From contig JABSTR010000956.1 of the NCBI GenBank assembly GCA_013339765.2, forward strand, positions 62,001-126,000: a DNA stretch of 64,000 nucleotides, given 5' to 3'. The translations under genes and the position numbers were made by a program. Every line of letters starts with the position of its first letter. The first letter of the stretch is position 1. Below, piece after piece: positions 51,041 through 62,064 of the stretch. Below the pieces are notes generated by a model. It made no database searches, was not told where the DNA came from, and saw only the letters and a list, made by a program, of their open reading frames with translations. Origin of the DNA: Haemaphysalis longicornis (Eukaryota > Arthropoda > Arachnida > Ixodida > Ixodidae).

Positions 51041-53507
51041 ACCCCCTCCGTCATCGCTCCTAGGAGCACCGCCAACGGCTCCATCAGCAATGTTTGCGGT
51101 GTCGCCACTTTGCGATCACTTTGCCTCTTGTTGCTTTGAGGAACTCAATTGAGGCCCGAGGGGATGGCAATTCCACGGACTGTTTTGTCGTCACTGTTTG
51201 AGGGTGCAACCTACCAGGTAGCGAGCAGACTTCTCTCCCTGTTGGCCCCTAAGGTCTTGAACTGGGCATGGGGCGCAGCCACAGCGGCCTTCAACTTCAT
51301 GAGACGGGGTCGAAGGCAATCCCCCGTCAGCTCCCTCAAAGACTAACCGGGCAGGGAGACGCAGCCCGAGCCCTAGGTTCTTGAACCAGGAATAGGGCAC
51401 ACCCCGGCGTCCTCCAGTACGACAACGGGCCTAGGGAGGCAACCTGCCGAAATTCGAACACACTTCTTGGCGGTACCAGAGAAGGTGGCGTTCGAGTGGT
51501 GTGACTCTGGCTTCCTGTTAATTGATTACAGGGGCACGTAACCACCCCCAGCCTGAAGGACAGGAGAGTCATCCAGTGAGTAAATTAGATGTCTCTCTCC
51601 AGGCATAAAAAATCCGTACGCCAGGGCGGAAAGAAAGCAACGATCGCCAGAGCGACCGCCGCAAGCCACGACCACGAGAGAAGTCTTGCTCGACCTCTCT
51701 CTTTCTGCCGGCTACGGCAGAAAGAGAGTCATAGTTACTGTCACAAGAGGAAGATGAGGAGCCATTTAACATGCTAATGATTATTTTGGAATGATAGTAC
51801 ATGTCAAAAATACAAAAAAAAATTGATTTACCTACCAGTTCGGAGCATTGAGAACGCGACGCTGCCTCCACGTATTGTGGAATGCAAATGGGGTTCAAAA
51901 TAGTTTCGGAAGATGGAGCCTCTGCGGGTCTAGTGGCCAAATAGGATAAAAATTCACGCAAAACGTGGCAGATTGCGCTGCAAGAAAAAATAAACTGATG
52001 CATATCACATATGATACGCTATGCGGTAAGGGGTTAGGTTATTTTATGCCAACTGCGAATAGGTCACACGGTGCTCACACACGACTTTCTGATCCAAAAA
52101 GAACAGAAACCTGCGTGTCAGCACTGTGGAGATCCTCTTGCTCAAACATTTCAGAGCATCCCTTTCATCTCATGGTTTTACTTAGTGATGCACCACTGGT
52201 GAATTTTAGTGATGTTTTATGATTTTCAAAACACTGGCTTTCTACACAGGTTTTAGATTCGTACGCCTTTGAGTTCTTTTAAAATGATAGTTTTAATCTC
52301 CACAACAGCGTGAATAACATCTTTTAACCTTCACTTGACTATTCTACCGTAGGTTTGGCGCATTATAACCGAAAGGTTGCTGGGCCACAAAACCACAACT
52401 TCATTATTCGATTTAATGTAAACGGCTACACCTTCGTGATTGCTACTTGCTCTAGTGAGTACTCAGATGTAAGAAGGGAAGCAAAACAAATTTTTGTCGT
52501 CGTCGCAAAGCCAGTATCGGAAGCCCAGGTTTCAGAGATACTACTGATACGTGAAAAAAGATTATCGAGAGCCAACAGAAAATGCTGTATGCAGGGTCTG
52601 ATTCCCATGGTTCAAAGGGTTCAAATGAACTGGACCCCACGAGGGCTGTAAAAAAATGGGACTTAATTGGAAAAAGTTCAAGCCCCGTGCTAATTTCCCC
52701 TGATTGAAACAGAGATCATGCATTTCAATAATGAATGCTGTTTGAATAATGAACGAAAAGGCTGTTTGTTACATAATAGGCAAAATCCTGAAGTGAGCTC
52801 ACAGTTCTTCAGTCCGAGGCAAAAACGTTGCACTTGTCCGAAACCATGATCGCATCGAGCGACAGAGCAGATCTAGCTGATGGACACAAAGGGGGATTTG
52901 TTAAAGAGTGTGGGATTTGCCGGTGTGGGATTTATTGAAGGGTCAATGTTTAAGATCTTATCAACAAATTGAGCCCATGTGGGTTGGACCCACCCACGTC
53001 CCAGCTGTGCGTGGCTTAGCCGTGTCCAGGGAAAAGGGCATTCTGGTGGCTGAACCAGAACCAGGGTTGTTTTGGACCTTTACGACCCCCTGGTGGCGGC
53101 AACACGCCACTTTGGCCCCTGCTTCCTGCAGACGGTACCCCAGGATTGACCCGCCCTGGGAAAGTCAGCCAGTCGCCTTTTCCTGTCCCCCTCTCCATTC
53201 TTTCTCTTTCCTGTTTTCTTTCCTAACCCTGTCCTGTCATCTCCTTCCTTCTTTGCTTCCATGCCTCTCCAGGCGGTGAGGGTTAACCCTGTGCAAAGGC
53301 ATCACTCTTGATTTCAAGCATAGGGTTATAGTAGTGGCAAGGTACGGTTAGCGTGTGCTGAAAAAGCCACGTTCCCTTGTTAGGCTCGGTGGTGGGTGAC
53401 CGGACTTGCCACCGAACACATGCTTGTTGTATGGCATCTCCAAATCCCTTTTCCATGAATCGCTCTCTTAAAAGGGGGCGCACAGAGGCAACCACCTTTG
53501 AATTTTA
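51041..53507. other. No gene recognised; possible R2-like 5' flank at the left
   Basis: A 98-residue + frame (52355-52651) is open but has no known motif. The phrase GGTCTTGAACTGGGCATGGG (51254) recurs imperfectly at 51377-51397. A hairpin lies at 51697-51728. Confidence 0.4.
51697..51728. repeat. Perfect 14-bp stem hairpin with 4-base loop
   Basis: CTCTCTTTCTGCCG, loop GCTA, CGGCAGAAAGAGAG. No neighbouring gene explains it. Confidence 0.85.
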
Positions 53508-53691
53508 AGTGCGAAGCACTTCTTAGTCGGGCCTACTCCTGCTTCCACCGCCGTCCTCCGTCCGCAGCCTTGCTCGGCGCGCCAGCCAGGCCACTACACT
53601 ATATAAAAAAAAAAAACAGCATCCGGCGCCAGGTTTCGATCCGAGGTCTTTGCGGCCGCAGCGCGACGCTCTACCGACTAAGCCACGGACG
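53508..53691 (-). mobile_element. tRNA-derived SINE, head interrupted by LINE
   Basis: The minus strand has an A box (TGGCTTAGTCGGTAGAGC) and a B box (GGATCGAAACC) about 45 bp apart. Then come CTGGCGCCGG, a T-rich run, a body, and a short palindromic end AAGTGCTTCGCACTT (53507-53521). The head is split by a LINE; its 5' continuation resumes at 55486. It cannot form an acceptor stem, so it is not a tRNA gene. Confidence 0.7.
53676..53691 (+). repeat. Left 16-bp target duplication of L1-like LINE
   Basis: GACTAAGCCACGGACG, repeated exactly at 55470-55485. Confidence 0.9.
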
Positions 53692-55469
53692 ATTTTTTTT
53701 TCTTTATTGCCTGCTTTGGCACATACAGAACACAGACATTCATTCACAAACAGCCGTCAACCTGACTTTGGTTGACGTCATGTGTTTAAAAGTCCCTTAG
53801 GTGTACCAACGATTCCATGTCTGCAAGACATTCGGGCGGATTCGACACATATTTTTGATTTTCCACGTATTCACTCATTGCCTCTCTGAAATACTGTCTC
53901 GCGCTTCGCGCATCGATGTCAGAGTACCTTGCGGCCATTCTTGCTTTCCAAATAGAGCTCAATCCAACAAGCATGATCAGGTCGTAAGGCATACCATCCT
54001 CGTTTTCAACAGGCAAGTACCGTATGCCTTGGGCATCCACAGGCAGATCCTTTTTCAGAGTTCGTTGGAGCACATCCCACAGGAACACAGCATCCCAACA
54101 ATCGATGAATACATGCTCAATAGTTTCAGCTTTTTTGCATATGATACAGTCAATTCCCCATGGAACGAACAAGTCTTTTTCTGCCATCCACGTCTTAACA
54201 GAGAGGGTTCCAGTATGCAGTTTGAAGAAAAAAGTCTTTACGCTAGGGGGTACCTGCATACGCTTAACTCTTTTAAGCACATCTTTACCCCTACCTACTC
54301 TATAAATCAACCGGTACATTGGTTCAGGGAGGACTACATCACACACGTCTTTATACAACTTTTTCCTATTTACTTGACACAAGTAATCCCAAGAAAATCG
54401 AACAGCCAAGAAACGGCATGACAGTACAACTTCTCTCATAAAACCATGCAGGCCGCCAGGTATAACATTGGACGTGACTATAATATCAGGTAACGCTCTA
54501 CCCAAGCGCAATTGACAGATAGTTCTTAACGTTGGGTCCTTAACATCGCGGAGAAACAAGAAACGGTTTACAATTTGACGTATAAACAAGTGTGCTAGTC
54601 CCAAACCTCCGTCCCTGACCCTACGAAACAGGTTTGTCCAGCTTGTCCGTTCCCAGTTTGACCCCCATATAAACACAGCGAATACACGATGCAGTCTTTG
54701 AACATTTGCTCGGGAACAGTGAAGAACCTGAAGGACATACCACAGTCTGCTTACAAAAAATAAGTTGCACACAGTCGTTCTTGAAAATATTGATAAGCTC
54801 CACCCTTTCCACTTTTCTGCCCTTTCTTTCATTACTTCGGCTTCCTTCCTCCAATACGGATCGCTGTCTTTATAAAACTCCAAAGGCACACCTAAGTACT
54901 TTGCCGGTGTGCTGACCCAATTCATGTTAGCGAAGATGCTTGGGGTTGATGGCCAATTTCCATGCCAAAAGCCCAGGCATTTTTTCCAGTTTACGGCACT
55001 CCCATTCGCCTCACAGGATCGTTTGACGATTTCCACTACCGCATTGATGCTTTCGACATCTGAACAAAAAACAGCAATATCGTCCGCATAGGCTAAGAGT
55101 TTAACTTCTGCCCCATGCGGCCGAAATCCGTGTACGCTGTCGCTGCGTATAATACTTAAACAAAGTGATTCAATGTATAAACAAAAAAGTAACGGGCTAA
55201 GTGGGCATCCCTGGCGTACAGAGCGCTGTACTTCTATGCTTTCTCCCACAACCTTATTTACTATTAGCCGCGTCTTGCAACACCTGTACGTCATGGCCAC
55301 ACCTTCCCGAATAACAGAGCCAACATTCACATAGTCTAAAATGCACAGCAATATTTCATGGGGAACTCTGTCGAATGCTTTTTCTAAGTCTAGTTGAAGC
55401 ATCGCTACGTTGGTTACTGTTGCATCGCTGTCGGGTTTGGAATGGAGGATTATATGCGTGTACGCTCCG
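53692..55469 (-). mobile_element. L1-like LINE, 5' truncated, intact 3' end
   Basis: Exact 16-bp duplications flank it, and a poly(A) tail (T run at 53693-53701 on the + strand) sits at the 3' end after a minus-strand AATAAA. Coding sequence runs to the very 5' breakpoint, as expected for truncated reverse transcription. Confidence 0.9.
53786..55469 (-). pseudogene. L1/Tx1-like reverse transcriptase with zf-RVT domain, 5' truncated
   Basis: This is a single open frame. The ATG at 55402 is internal; coding similarity continues to the 5' breakpoint at 55469 (HIILHSKPDS). From that ATG: LQLDLEKAFDRVPHE (domain A) at residues 2-16, QRSVRQGCPLSPLLFCLYIE (domain B) at 59-78 and the catalytic YADD at 105-108. 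YLGVPLEF and a zinc-ribbon CIICKKAETIEHVFIDC (zf-RVT type) follow toward the C-terminus. No internal stop or shift occurs over 538 codons. Endonuclease and early RT motifs are absent because of 5' truncation. The open frame suggests a fairly young insertion. Confidence 0.85.
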
Positions 55470-55485
55470 GACTAAGCCACGGACG
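55470..55485 (+). repeat. Right 16-bp target duplication of L1-like LINE
   Basis: GACTAAGCCACGGACG, identical to 53676-53691. Confidence 0.9.
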
Positions 55486-55809
55486 CGACGCTGATATCAG
55501 TGTTAGTAACGCGCCTTATATCTTTAACGCATTCAAACTACGTCGTCAGCGGCGTGCGTTGGCGACTCAGCGGCGTTATAGCGGCTTGATAACTGCGTGG
55601 TGTACACGTGATACTACAAACCCGCTAGTTCTGCATTCTCTCACGTGACTGCGCCTCCTCTCCCTTCACTCCGGTCGGCGTTTCGCAGCTGCGGTGCGCT
55701 CCTCCTCTCGAACATACACGTTAATTCACCAAGATTTCCGCAGAGGGACAACGAGGCGTGTTAAGCCGAACGTGATCACGAGGGGGTGTTAATGTAACTA
55801 ACGGGCAAA

Positions 55810-56735
55810 ATGCCACCAAACTTCAACAAACTCCCCCTCATAGCATCACCCCGTGCTTCGCACTTCCTCATACTCCCCTTCGGGGAAATGCGGGGGAATT
55901 TTTTCCTTCAAAGAGGCAAGAGTGTTTTCCACGCTTTCACGTGATGCACTCAGAAAATGCGAACACAACAATGAGAAAGATGTCACCGTTTCTTGTGTCC
56001 AAATGTCTGTCGAACCTCATTGGGGCTGGCTACAAGGCACAAAAAATGTCCAATGGCGACCTGCTGATTGAAGTTAAAGTTAAGACTCAATGTGATAAGC
56101 TCCTCAAAATTGACAAAATTGGTGACACCGCTGTTACTGTCAGTCCTCACCGCTCCATGAACACTGTGCGGGGTGTTATAAGTGAAGCAGACCTCCTAGA
56201 CCTCACTGAAAATGAACTCCTTGAAGGCTTCCACGAGCAAAATGTCATGAAAGTTAAGCGGATAGTCATCCGCCGCGAAAACAAAGAAATCCCCACCAAG
56301 CACATTGTTCTCACCTTTGGCACAACGGTTCTCCCGGAGACCGTAGAAGCTGGCTACGTGAAAATCCGAGTCGGACCTTACATCCCCAACCCGCGCCGGT
56401 GCTATACATGTCAGAAATTCGGCCACGGATCACAGAGCTGCAGGGGTAAGCAGACATGTGCAAAATGCAGCAAAACGGACCATGTGTCGGAAAGCTGCGC
56501 TGCCCCACCACACTGCGTCAACTGCAGCGGTGACCATGCTGCATACGCACGCTCATGCCAGCAATGGAAGAAAGAAAAAGAAATCATTGCGCTGAAAGTA
56601 AAAGAAAACATCTCTTACCCCGAAGCACGCAGGTGTCTTGCTGTCACGCATAAGATAGAATACGCCGACGTGACACGTCGGGGCGGCGCCACGTGCAGCA
56701 ACTGTCCAATCAGGGACCTCGTTGAGAGGGCCTGA
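55810..56735 (+). pseudogene. LINE ORF1 with three CCHC zinc knuckles
   Basis: The long frame 55941-56735 contains FLVSKCLSNLIGAGYKAQKM, SPHRSMNTVRGVISEADLLD and YIPNPRR. Three knuckles follow: CYTCQKFGHGSQSC (residues 154-167), CAKCSKTDHVSESC and CVNCSGDHAAYARSC. A KEKEIIALKVKENISYPEAR tail ends the domain. This is the nucleic-acid-binding ORF1 protein of I/jockey-superfamily LINEs. The likely true start (ATG 55810, MPPNFNKLPL) is in another frame, so one frameshift lies near 55900. The frame ends at TGA 56733, and a further 300 bp of degenerate C-terminal sequence follows. Confidence 0.8.
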
Positions 56736-57129
56736 GGAGACATCTTCAGCCCCCCTGGTGGAAACAGCGACACCTTCTGCACCTCAAGGAAATGGTGGCC
56801 CGAAAACGGCCAGCGTGTCAGCTGCAGCTCGCGGTCTGCCAGATGACTAACACCACTGAGACAGTCGTGACCTCACAGGAGAACCGGAGGCCAGCCAAGG
56901 CCTCAGGTCTCAAACCGTCCACAAAGGAGCCTTCTTTGGAGGCTATGGACACAAGTGAGCCATCCTCTGCGTCAATCACGCCGAAGGATCGCCACAAACC
57001 ACTGGAACGTACGAACTCTTAGGAACTGATCGAAAAAGCAGAGCTCCCTAAGGTGTCTCCTACTGCAAAAAGGCTCTGGCAGCTAACAACCTGAGCCTGT
57101 CTTTAGTAACGAACGTCTCAATACTAGCA

Positions 57130-57289
57130 ATGGCTTTTTGTAGTGTACTGCAGTGCAACTGCAGGGTGCTTCTAAAAAACTTGGATTATGTTAAAGAGCT
57201 GGTCTGGGAGCATGGACCTCTGGCAGTGTGTCTCCAAGAAACAAACTTAAGCAGCAAACACACACACTTTTTACCCCAGTACATCATAT
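57130..57289 (+). pseudogene. LINE ORF2 start: AP endonuclease N-terminus
   Basis: The frame starts MAFCSVLQCNCRVLLKNLDY and continues VKELVWEHGPLAVCLQETNL: the first strand (x-Q-W-N-C-R, here Q-C-N-C-R) and the catalytic Q-E-T of the endonuclease. It is cut after F-L-P-Q-Y-I-I-L by foreign sequence. Confidence 0.75.
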
Positions 57290-57672
57290 TGTCACGAAGC
57301 CAAGGACGACGCAGTTGTTTTGGTAAAGAAACAAGTTTATTTGAGCGAACTTGTGCTCACCTAACAACTCAAAAGAATACAGAGGCGGTGAAGCAGCGGT
57401 CAACAAAGTGATGTGCGTCGGTGAGCGTCGCAGAATCGAATACCCCGGCGCCTGCTCCGCAGGCTTTTTATCTTTCGGCGCGCGTGGTTCTCGAACCGTC
57501 GATTCGCATCGAGAACATTGTAGATCCAAGCAGATTATTCTGGGCTGTTCACGTTAGATCGGAATGCTCTCCCTATCAGAACAGATAACACATGCGGCAC
57601 AGAAAGAAAGAATGTAACACGCGCTTCCCTTGGCTACAGTGGCTACGGTGTAAGAATATTTAGGTGTTGACA
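57290..57672 (-). repeat. Possible LTR fragment
   Basis: The + strand starts TGTCACGAAG and ends GTGTTGACA, giving TGTCA...TGACA ends (TG...CA on either strand). A minus-strand AATAAA lies about 50 bp from one end. It interrupts a LINE ORF2. No target duplication or matching second LTR was found. Confidence 0.4.
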
Positions 57673-59456
57673 CTGCGCGCGGTGGCGCGGCCAGATCTTG
57701 TTCGCCGCTCCATGCGCTTCTCCGGAACATGTCTGCTCGCCGAGCTACGGCAGCCGTAATGCAGGTGCTGTGGGATCGTTCGTTGGAACGGCGTGTACGT
57801 GAAGTTTTTTAATTGCAGATAGGCACAGACAGATTGAAAATGCTGTCGACACCAAATAATTTTGGGCTACTTTCATTTTTACTCACAGAAACTGCAGCAG
57901 TGCGCGGAACAGCAGCGAGAACGCGGTCGTGCGACCCTTTCGAGCTCGTTGTCGAAACGCTTCTATTCCGAATCATTTTTTTTGCTCATCCGCACGACTC
58001 CCGAGAGCGTGGTCACTTTACCGCCTTTTAAAATAAAAGGCTGTGCTAAACGCACACGCTCGCCCTTTTGGGCCGAAGAGCCTACGTGTAGCATAAAATG
58101 TTGCTTGAGCAGTGTAAATCGCCCAAGGTGTGAGGTGGCAATGCCCGCCGTGTAGAGAATATGGTAAAATTCGTCCAACTGTGGTTCTGTAACGTGTCCA
58201 GAGACGTCAGTGACGCTTTCGTATTTCGCCTGTACAGAAATGCTACCTCCATAGCTAGGCACACGCCGGCCGCGCTGTTTTGCTGTGTAGCGTGACGCCT
58301 GCGCCGTTGACTGCGCGAAGGCCCGGAACGAAGCCAAACAAAGACAATACATATGCGACATTTTAATGGCTAAGGTAGAGTGTAGCTAAGGCACTGCAGT
58401 GCTGCCTACTCGACGCGAAAATGGCCAATGAAAATTTCCCAGGCGTTTCTCTATCAAGGTCGGCTTTCACGACGATACCGACGGTGCTGAGCGGTTGTGT
58501 ATATCTCGGAAACAGGCGTGCACGCCCAGATATAAAATACTGGCGCGACTCTAAACTGGGATTGGCGGATGTCAGTTTGGAATAATTGCAGTCGGCTAGG
58601 TAAGGCGACTTCGTGGACCACAAAATTTTCCGCCGAACGTAGGGTCAGGGCATATTATACAGCTTTATAAACGTATTATGTTAAACCAAAATGTGCAGCG
58701 GGTAAAAACTGGACCCGCGATGGCTGTATGAACTTAACCGCATCGCTGCCATGGCATACGGCGTGTGGTGTGCATATGTATACATGCTTCTTTGAAAACA
58801 CATGGAAGATATCGGCATCGGTAGCCTCAATTATTTCTAATAAATTTGGCACTTGGGCTAGCTGGTTCTTTCGCACATTTTGACAGAAAAACTTCACGTA
58901 GACAAGGGCGAATAAAGGAAAATACAAGAGCTCATGTTTCTGTTTCCTTACACGGTTTTTTTTTTGTCAAAATTTGCGAAAGCCTCAATTATTTTATCCG
59001 GGGGCCTTGTGACCTCCAGACTTTTGATATTGTGAGATTTTACTGATCAGGGAGATCAATCGAACAACATAAGTGAAACACTGACTGCGGCATCAGCGAA
59101 AGAATGCAACTGGTGCCCGTGTTCTGTACGATTTGAATAACCCAATTCGGTTTTAATTTGAAGCCTTGCATTGCGGTGTCTATTATTTCCCACAGTGGCG
59201 TATCATAAAATTATTTTCGGGGGTTGCTATACGCCACAGATAAAAAAATAAAAAGAAATAGATCCTGCGACGAAACAATTTTCGTTTTTCTGCTTTAGTA
59301 ATGTCTGTGTTATTTGTTTCGTCGACGCACAAAATCTGCACAAAAATACAGATACGTATGACAACCATACTTCTGAACAAAGCAACATTCTTGTTACCCT
59401 TGTTTTTACATTTTAATATAACGATTCGCTGTGTCAATAGCATTGCTCTGTCTAGG
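57673..59456. other. No gene recognised
   Basis: A 132-residue minus frame (57963-58361) is open but has no motif that I recognise. A T run lies at 58957-58966. Confidence 0.4.
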
Positions 59457-59787
59457 CCCCTGAGGGGGCGCTGCGAGCGCGCGGAGCGAGCGAACGCACT
59501 TCACATCGGCTCCGTCGACTATGCTAATTATCAGCGGATCATCGACCCCGACCGGATCAATTTTGGTACGTGAGCGTTCCTCTTAACTAGCGGACCACGT
59601 TGATACCAAATTTGGGCCATTTTACCCAATTTTGGAGGAATTAAGGCGACTTTTGCGTCTAGAGTGGGCGCCGCCCCGCTAAGCCTAACGCTGACTGCCT
59701 CCGCGGCGGCCATGTGCTCGGCCGTCGCGGCCCCTGAAGCGGCCTTGGGCGCCGTTTCTGAGTTCGCCACGACTCCTGGAGGCGAAA

Positions 59788-62064
59788 ATGGATTACGGAA
59801 ATGAAGAAATCCAAGCCATGGACATCACTGCTGCGACTACGGATGCAGACCAGACTCGCAAGAGGAGACACGGCCACGTGGACGTAGACCCAGCGAGGGA
59901 GAAGGCTGCTAACACTACTTCGGGACCGCCACCCAGTGCTTACGGGAGCGTTTCGGCTATCGGCGACGGCAGCTTTGCCAAGACCGGCACCGGACTGTGC
60001 ACCGAATCAGTGGACTGTGCGAGTGAACCGGCGAACTTGTGCGCGGGTTGGACTGTTGTAGTCTCGCGCCGCAGCAAGAAACAGCAGGCAACGGGAGCCT
60101 CGTCGCAGCAAGGGACCCAGCCTAAAGGTAAGCCGAGCACATCTCTCTCGGCTTCGAACGCTAGAAGTAAAGAGGAGCGACAACGCGCAGCCAAAGCGCA
60201 ATTTGTAGCTAAAGTTAACGCCAATATGGCCAAATCGGCACGCATGCCAAACTTTGCCGGGAAGGACGAGCACCGCGTGGTGGTTAGGCCTCGTGGCGGG
60301 CTAGTCGTAAGCACGACTGCGATGACTGTTTTGCGTGGAGCGATACTCGCAGCAGCCAACATTACTTATGAGGAAGCAGAGGAGGACTCAATTGCCCTTA
60401 ACGCTGCTCAAAACATCATAGTGCTGAGTACGCCCAGCGAAAAGAGATCTTTCCAGTACGGATCGATCAGAAGACTAACGATCGGAGAATGCTCGTACGA
60501 GACTTTCGCGTACAAAGCTACCCCGGACAACACCTCCCGTGGCGTGATCAGCGGGGTTGAGCACGATGAAACTGATGAGGAGATCACCAAGTGCATCGTG
60601 AACAAGTACAATCCAACGGCCATGGCCGCGCACCGACTGGGCAACTCCACGTCGGTTGTAATATTATTTGAAGGGCAAAAGGTCCCGCACTACGTAAAGT
60701 ACGGAGGCTTTATTGCAAAGTGTACGTTGTACCGCCAGCACCGCGAGGTGTGCAAAATCTGCGGCCAAGTGGGGCATAGGAAGGATGTATTCCCTACCCC
60801 AAATATGAAAGTGTGCTTTGCGTGCGGACGGAGAAATCCGGGCGAAGATCACGCAGAATACTGCAAGCCTAAATGCAGGCTGTGTGGCGGCTCCCACGTT
60901 ACGGGCGCGGGTAGCTGCAAGAACAAATTCAAAACGCCGATCCAAATCAAGAAGAGACAGTGGGCCAAGCAGAACGCTGAAGCCCCTGCAAAGATGGCGC
61001 CCGCGCCCTTGCAACCCGCCATGAAGGCCAGACTTTCTCGAAGGGACGAATTCCCGGAACTGGAAGCAGGCCGAAAGGGGAGCAACGTGGTGAACCGCGA
61101 TTGGCGAAAGATGACTTCAGACGGCCCAACGTGGGCTGACATCACTACTGGAGAGTCGAAAACAACTCGACGTCAGCGCTCGGTTTCGCAGAAACGAGAG
61201 CGCGAAAGATCGGAAAACAAGATTGACGTCACACAGGAGGGAAAGAAGGAGACGCAGAGAAGGAGGTCCGTGTCCCGGGGAACGAAAACAACCCCTGATA
61301 ACGCGGACGCGACGCCAGGCAGAGATAAGGAGTCTGGCAGAATGCCCAGCAACGGTTGCGAGGAGCAATACAAGAAAGAGGTGGGCGAGCTAAAGGCCAC
61401 CGTGAGGGAACTGCAAAAGATGATGCAGGACCAGCAAACGAACATGGCTGCAATGCAGCTAACGATAGCGCACCAACGCGGAACCATAGCGAAACTCAAG
61501 GAAGGCAGAGCAACGAGCGAAGCCAACAACACCATGATGTCGATAGACGCCGACGAAGATGACGAGGGCACCCAGGCAAAAGCCTCGGCAAGCTGCAGCA
61601 TCAACACCACCGTACCCAAGACCTTTCAATTCACCGCTAAGGCGACGACTCCCAAGACTAGGGCGTCCATCATTGCGGCCGCAAGAAGAATAGAAGAGCA
61701 ACCTACAGAGGAGCTCGACAGAGACAGCGAATGCGAAGACGATGAAGACGACGACATTTCCGTCAAATCCACTGCAACACACGGAGGGGACAAGGCTAAG
61801 AGGCAACCTCTTGGATATGCCGGGCTCAACAGACGCATCAACCAGCTCACCACAACGGTGAACCGCTGGGGCAGGAACTTCGAGGCTCTCGAACAAAGAC
61901 TCCTGAATAAATGCACCCAAACCATCCAGCAACAGCTGGCCCAAACCATACAACTGCAAGTAAAGCAGGCGATCGAACAACTACTAAGCCCCGAGAAGTT
62001 GCAACCACTCATCGAGACGGCGGTGCAACGTTACTGCAACGCGCAGAAACAGTCGCCGCAATAA
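59788..62064 (+). CDS. I-like LINE ORF1 protein (zinc knuckles, coiled coil)
   Basis: 758 residues with no interruption. The N-terminal third is low-complexity. A middle domain contains NKYNPTAMAAHRLGNSTSVV and precedes three knuckles: CKICGQVGHRKDVF (322-335), CFACGRRNPGEDHAEYC and CRLCGGSHVTGAGSC. In the first, the fourth ligand is phenylalanine 335 (TTC) where cysteine is expected, a one-base difference from TGC. After a basic R/S/K region come a coiled-coil-like stretch (ELKATVRELQKMMQDQQ), an acidic run and a glutamine-rich helical C-terminus. It is expected to bind element RNA. The start is the first ATG of the frame, with no better candidate nearby. Confidence 0.85.
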   Translation: MDYGNEEIQAMDITAATTDADQTRKRRHGHVDVDPAREKAANTTSGPPPSAYGSVSAIGDGSFAKTGTGLCTESVDCASEPANLCAGWTVVVSRRSKKQQATGASSQQGTQPKGKPSTSLSASNARSKEERQRAAKAQFVAKVNANMAKSARMPNFAGKDEHRVVVRPRGGLVVSTTAMTVLRGAILAAANITYEEAEEDSIALNAAQNIIVLSTPSEKRSFQYGSIRRLTIGECSYETFAYKATPDNTSRGVISGVEHDETDEEITKCIVNKYNPTAMAAHRLGNSTSVVILFEGQKVPHYVKYGGFIAKCTLYRQHREVCKICGQVGHRKDVFPTPNMKVCFACGRRNPGEDHAEYCKPKCRLCGGSHVTGAGSCKNKFKTPIQIKKRQWAKQNAEAPAKMAPAPLQPAMKARLSRRDEFPELEAGRKGSNVVNRDWRKMTSDGPTWADITTGESKTTRRQRSVSQKRERERSENKIDVTQEGKKETQRRRSVSRGTKTTPDNADATPGRDKESGRMPSNGCEEQYKKEVGELKATVRELQKMMQDQQTNMAAMQLTIAHQRGTIAKLKEGRATSEANNTMMSIDADEDDEGTQAKASASCSINTTVPKTFQFTAKATTPKTRASIIAAARRIEEQPTEELDRDSECEDDEDDDISVKSTATHGGDKAKRQPLGYAGLNRRINQLTTTVNRWGRNFEALEQRLLNKCTQTIQQQLAQTIQLQVKQAIEQLLSPEKLQPLIETAVQRYCNAQKQSPQ

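Larger units (their letters stand above)
55810..57289 (+). mobile_element. Non-LTR retrotransposon (I/jockey-type) 5' part
   Basis: ORF1 (zinc-knuckle protein) is followed by the start of ORF2 (AP endonuclease), which is cut at 57289 where LTR-like sequence begins. The rest of ORF2 is not found in the window. Confidence 0.75.

Noticed and set aside
53622..53695. tRNA gene candidate on the minus strand
   Set aside because: Same reason: no acceptor stem, and a SINE-type body follows the B box.
53801..54421. 206-residue + ORF
   Set aside because: Shadow of the L1-like RT on the minus strand.
61459..61980. 173-residue minus ORF
   Set aside because: Shadow of the I-like ORF1 on the opposite strand.
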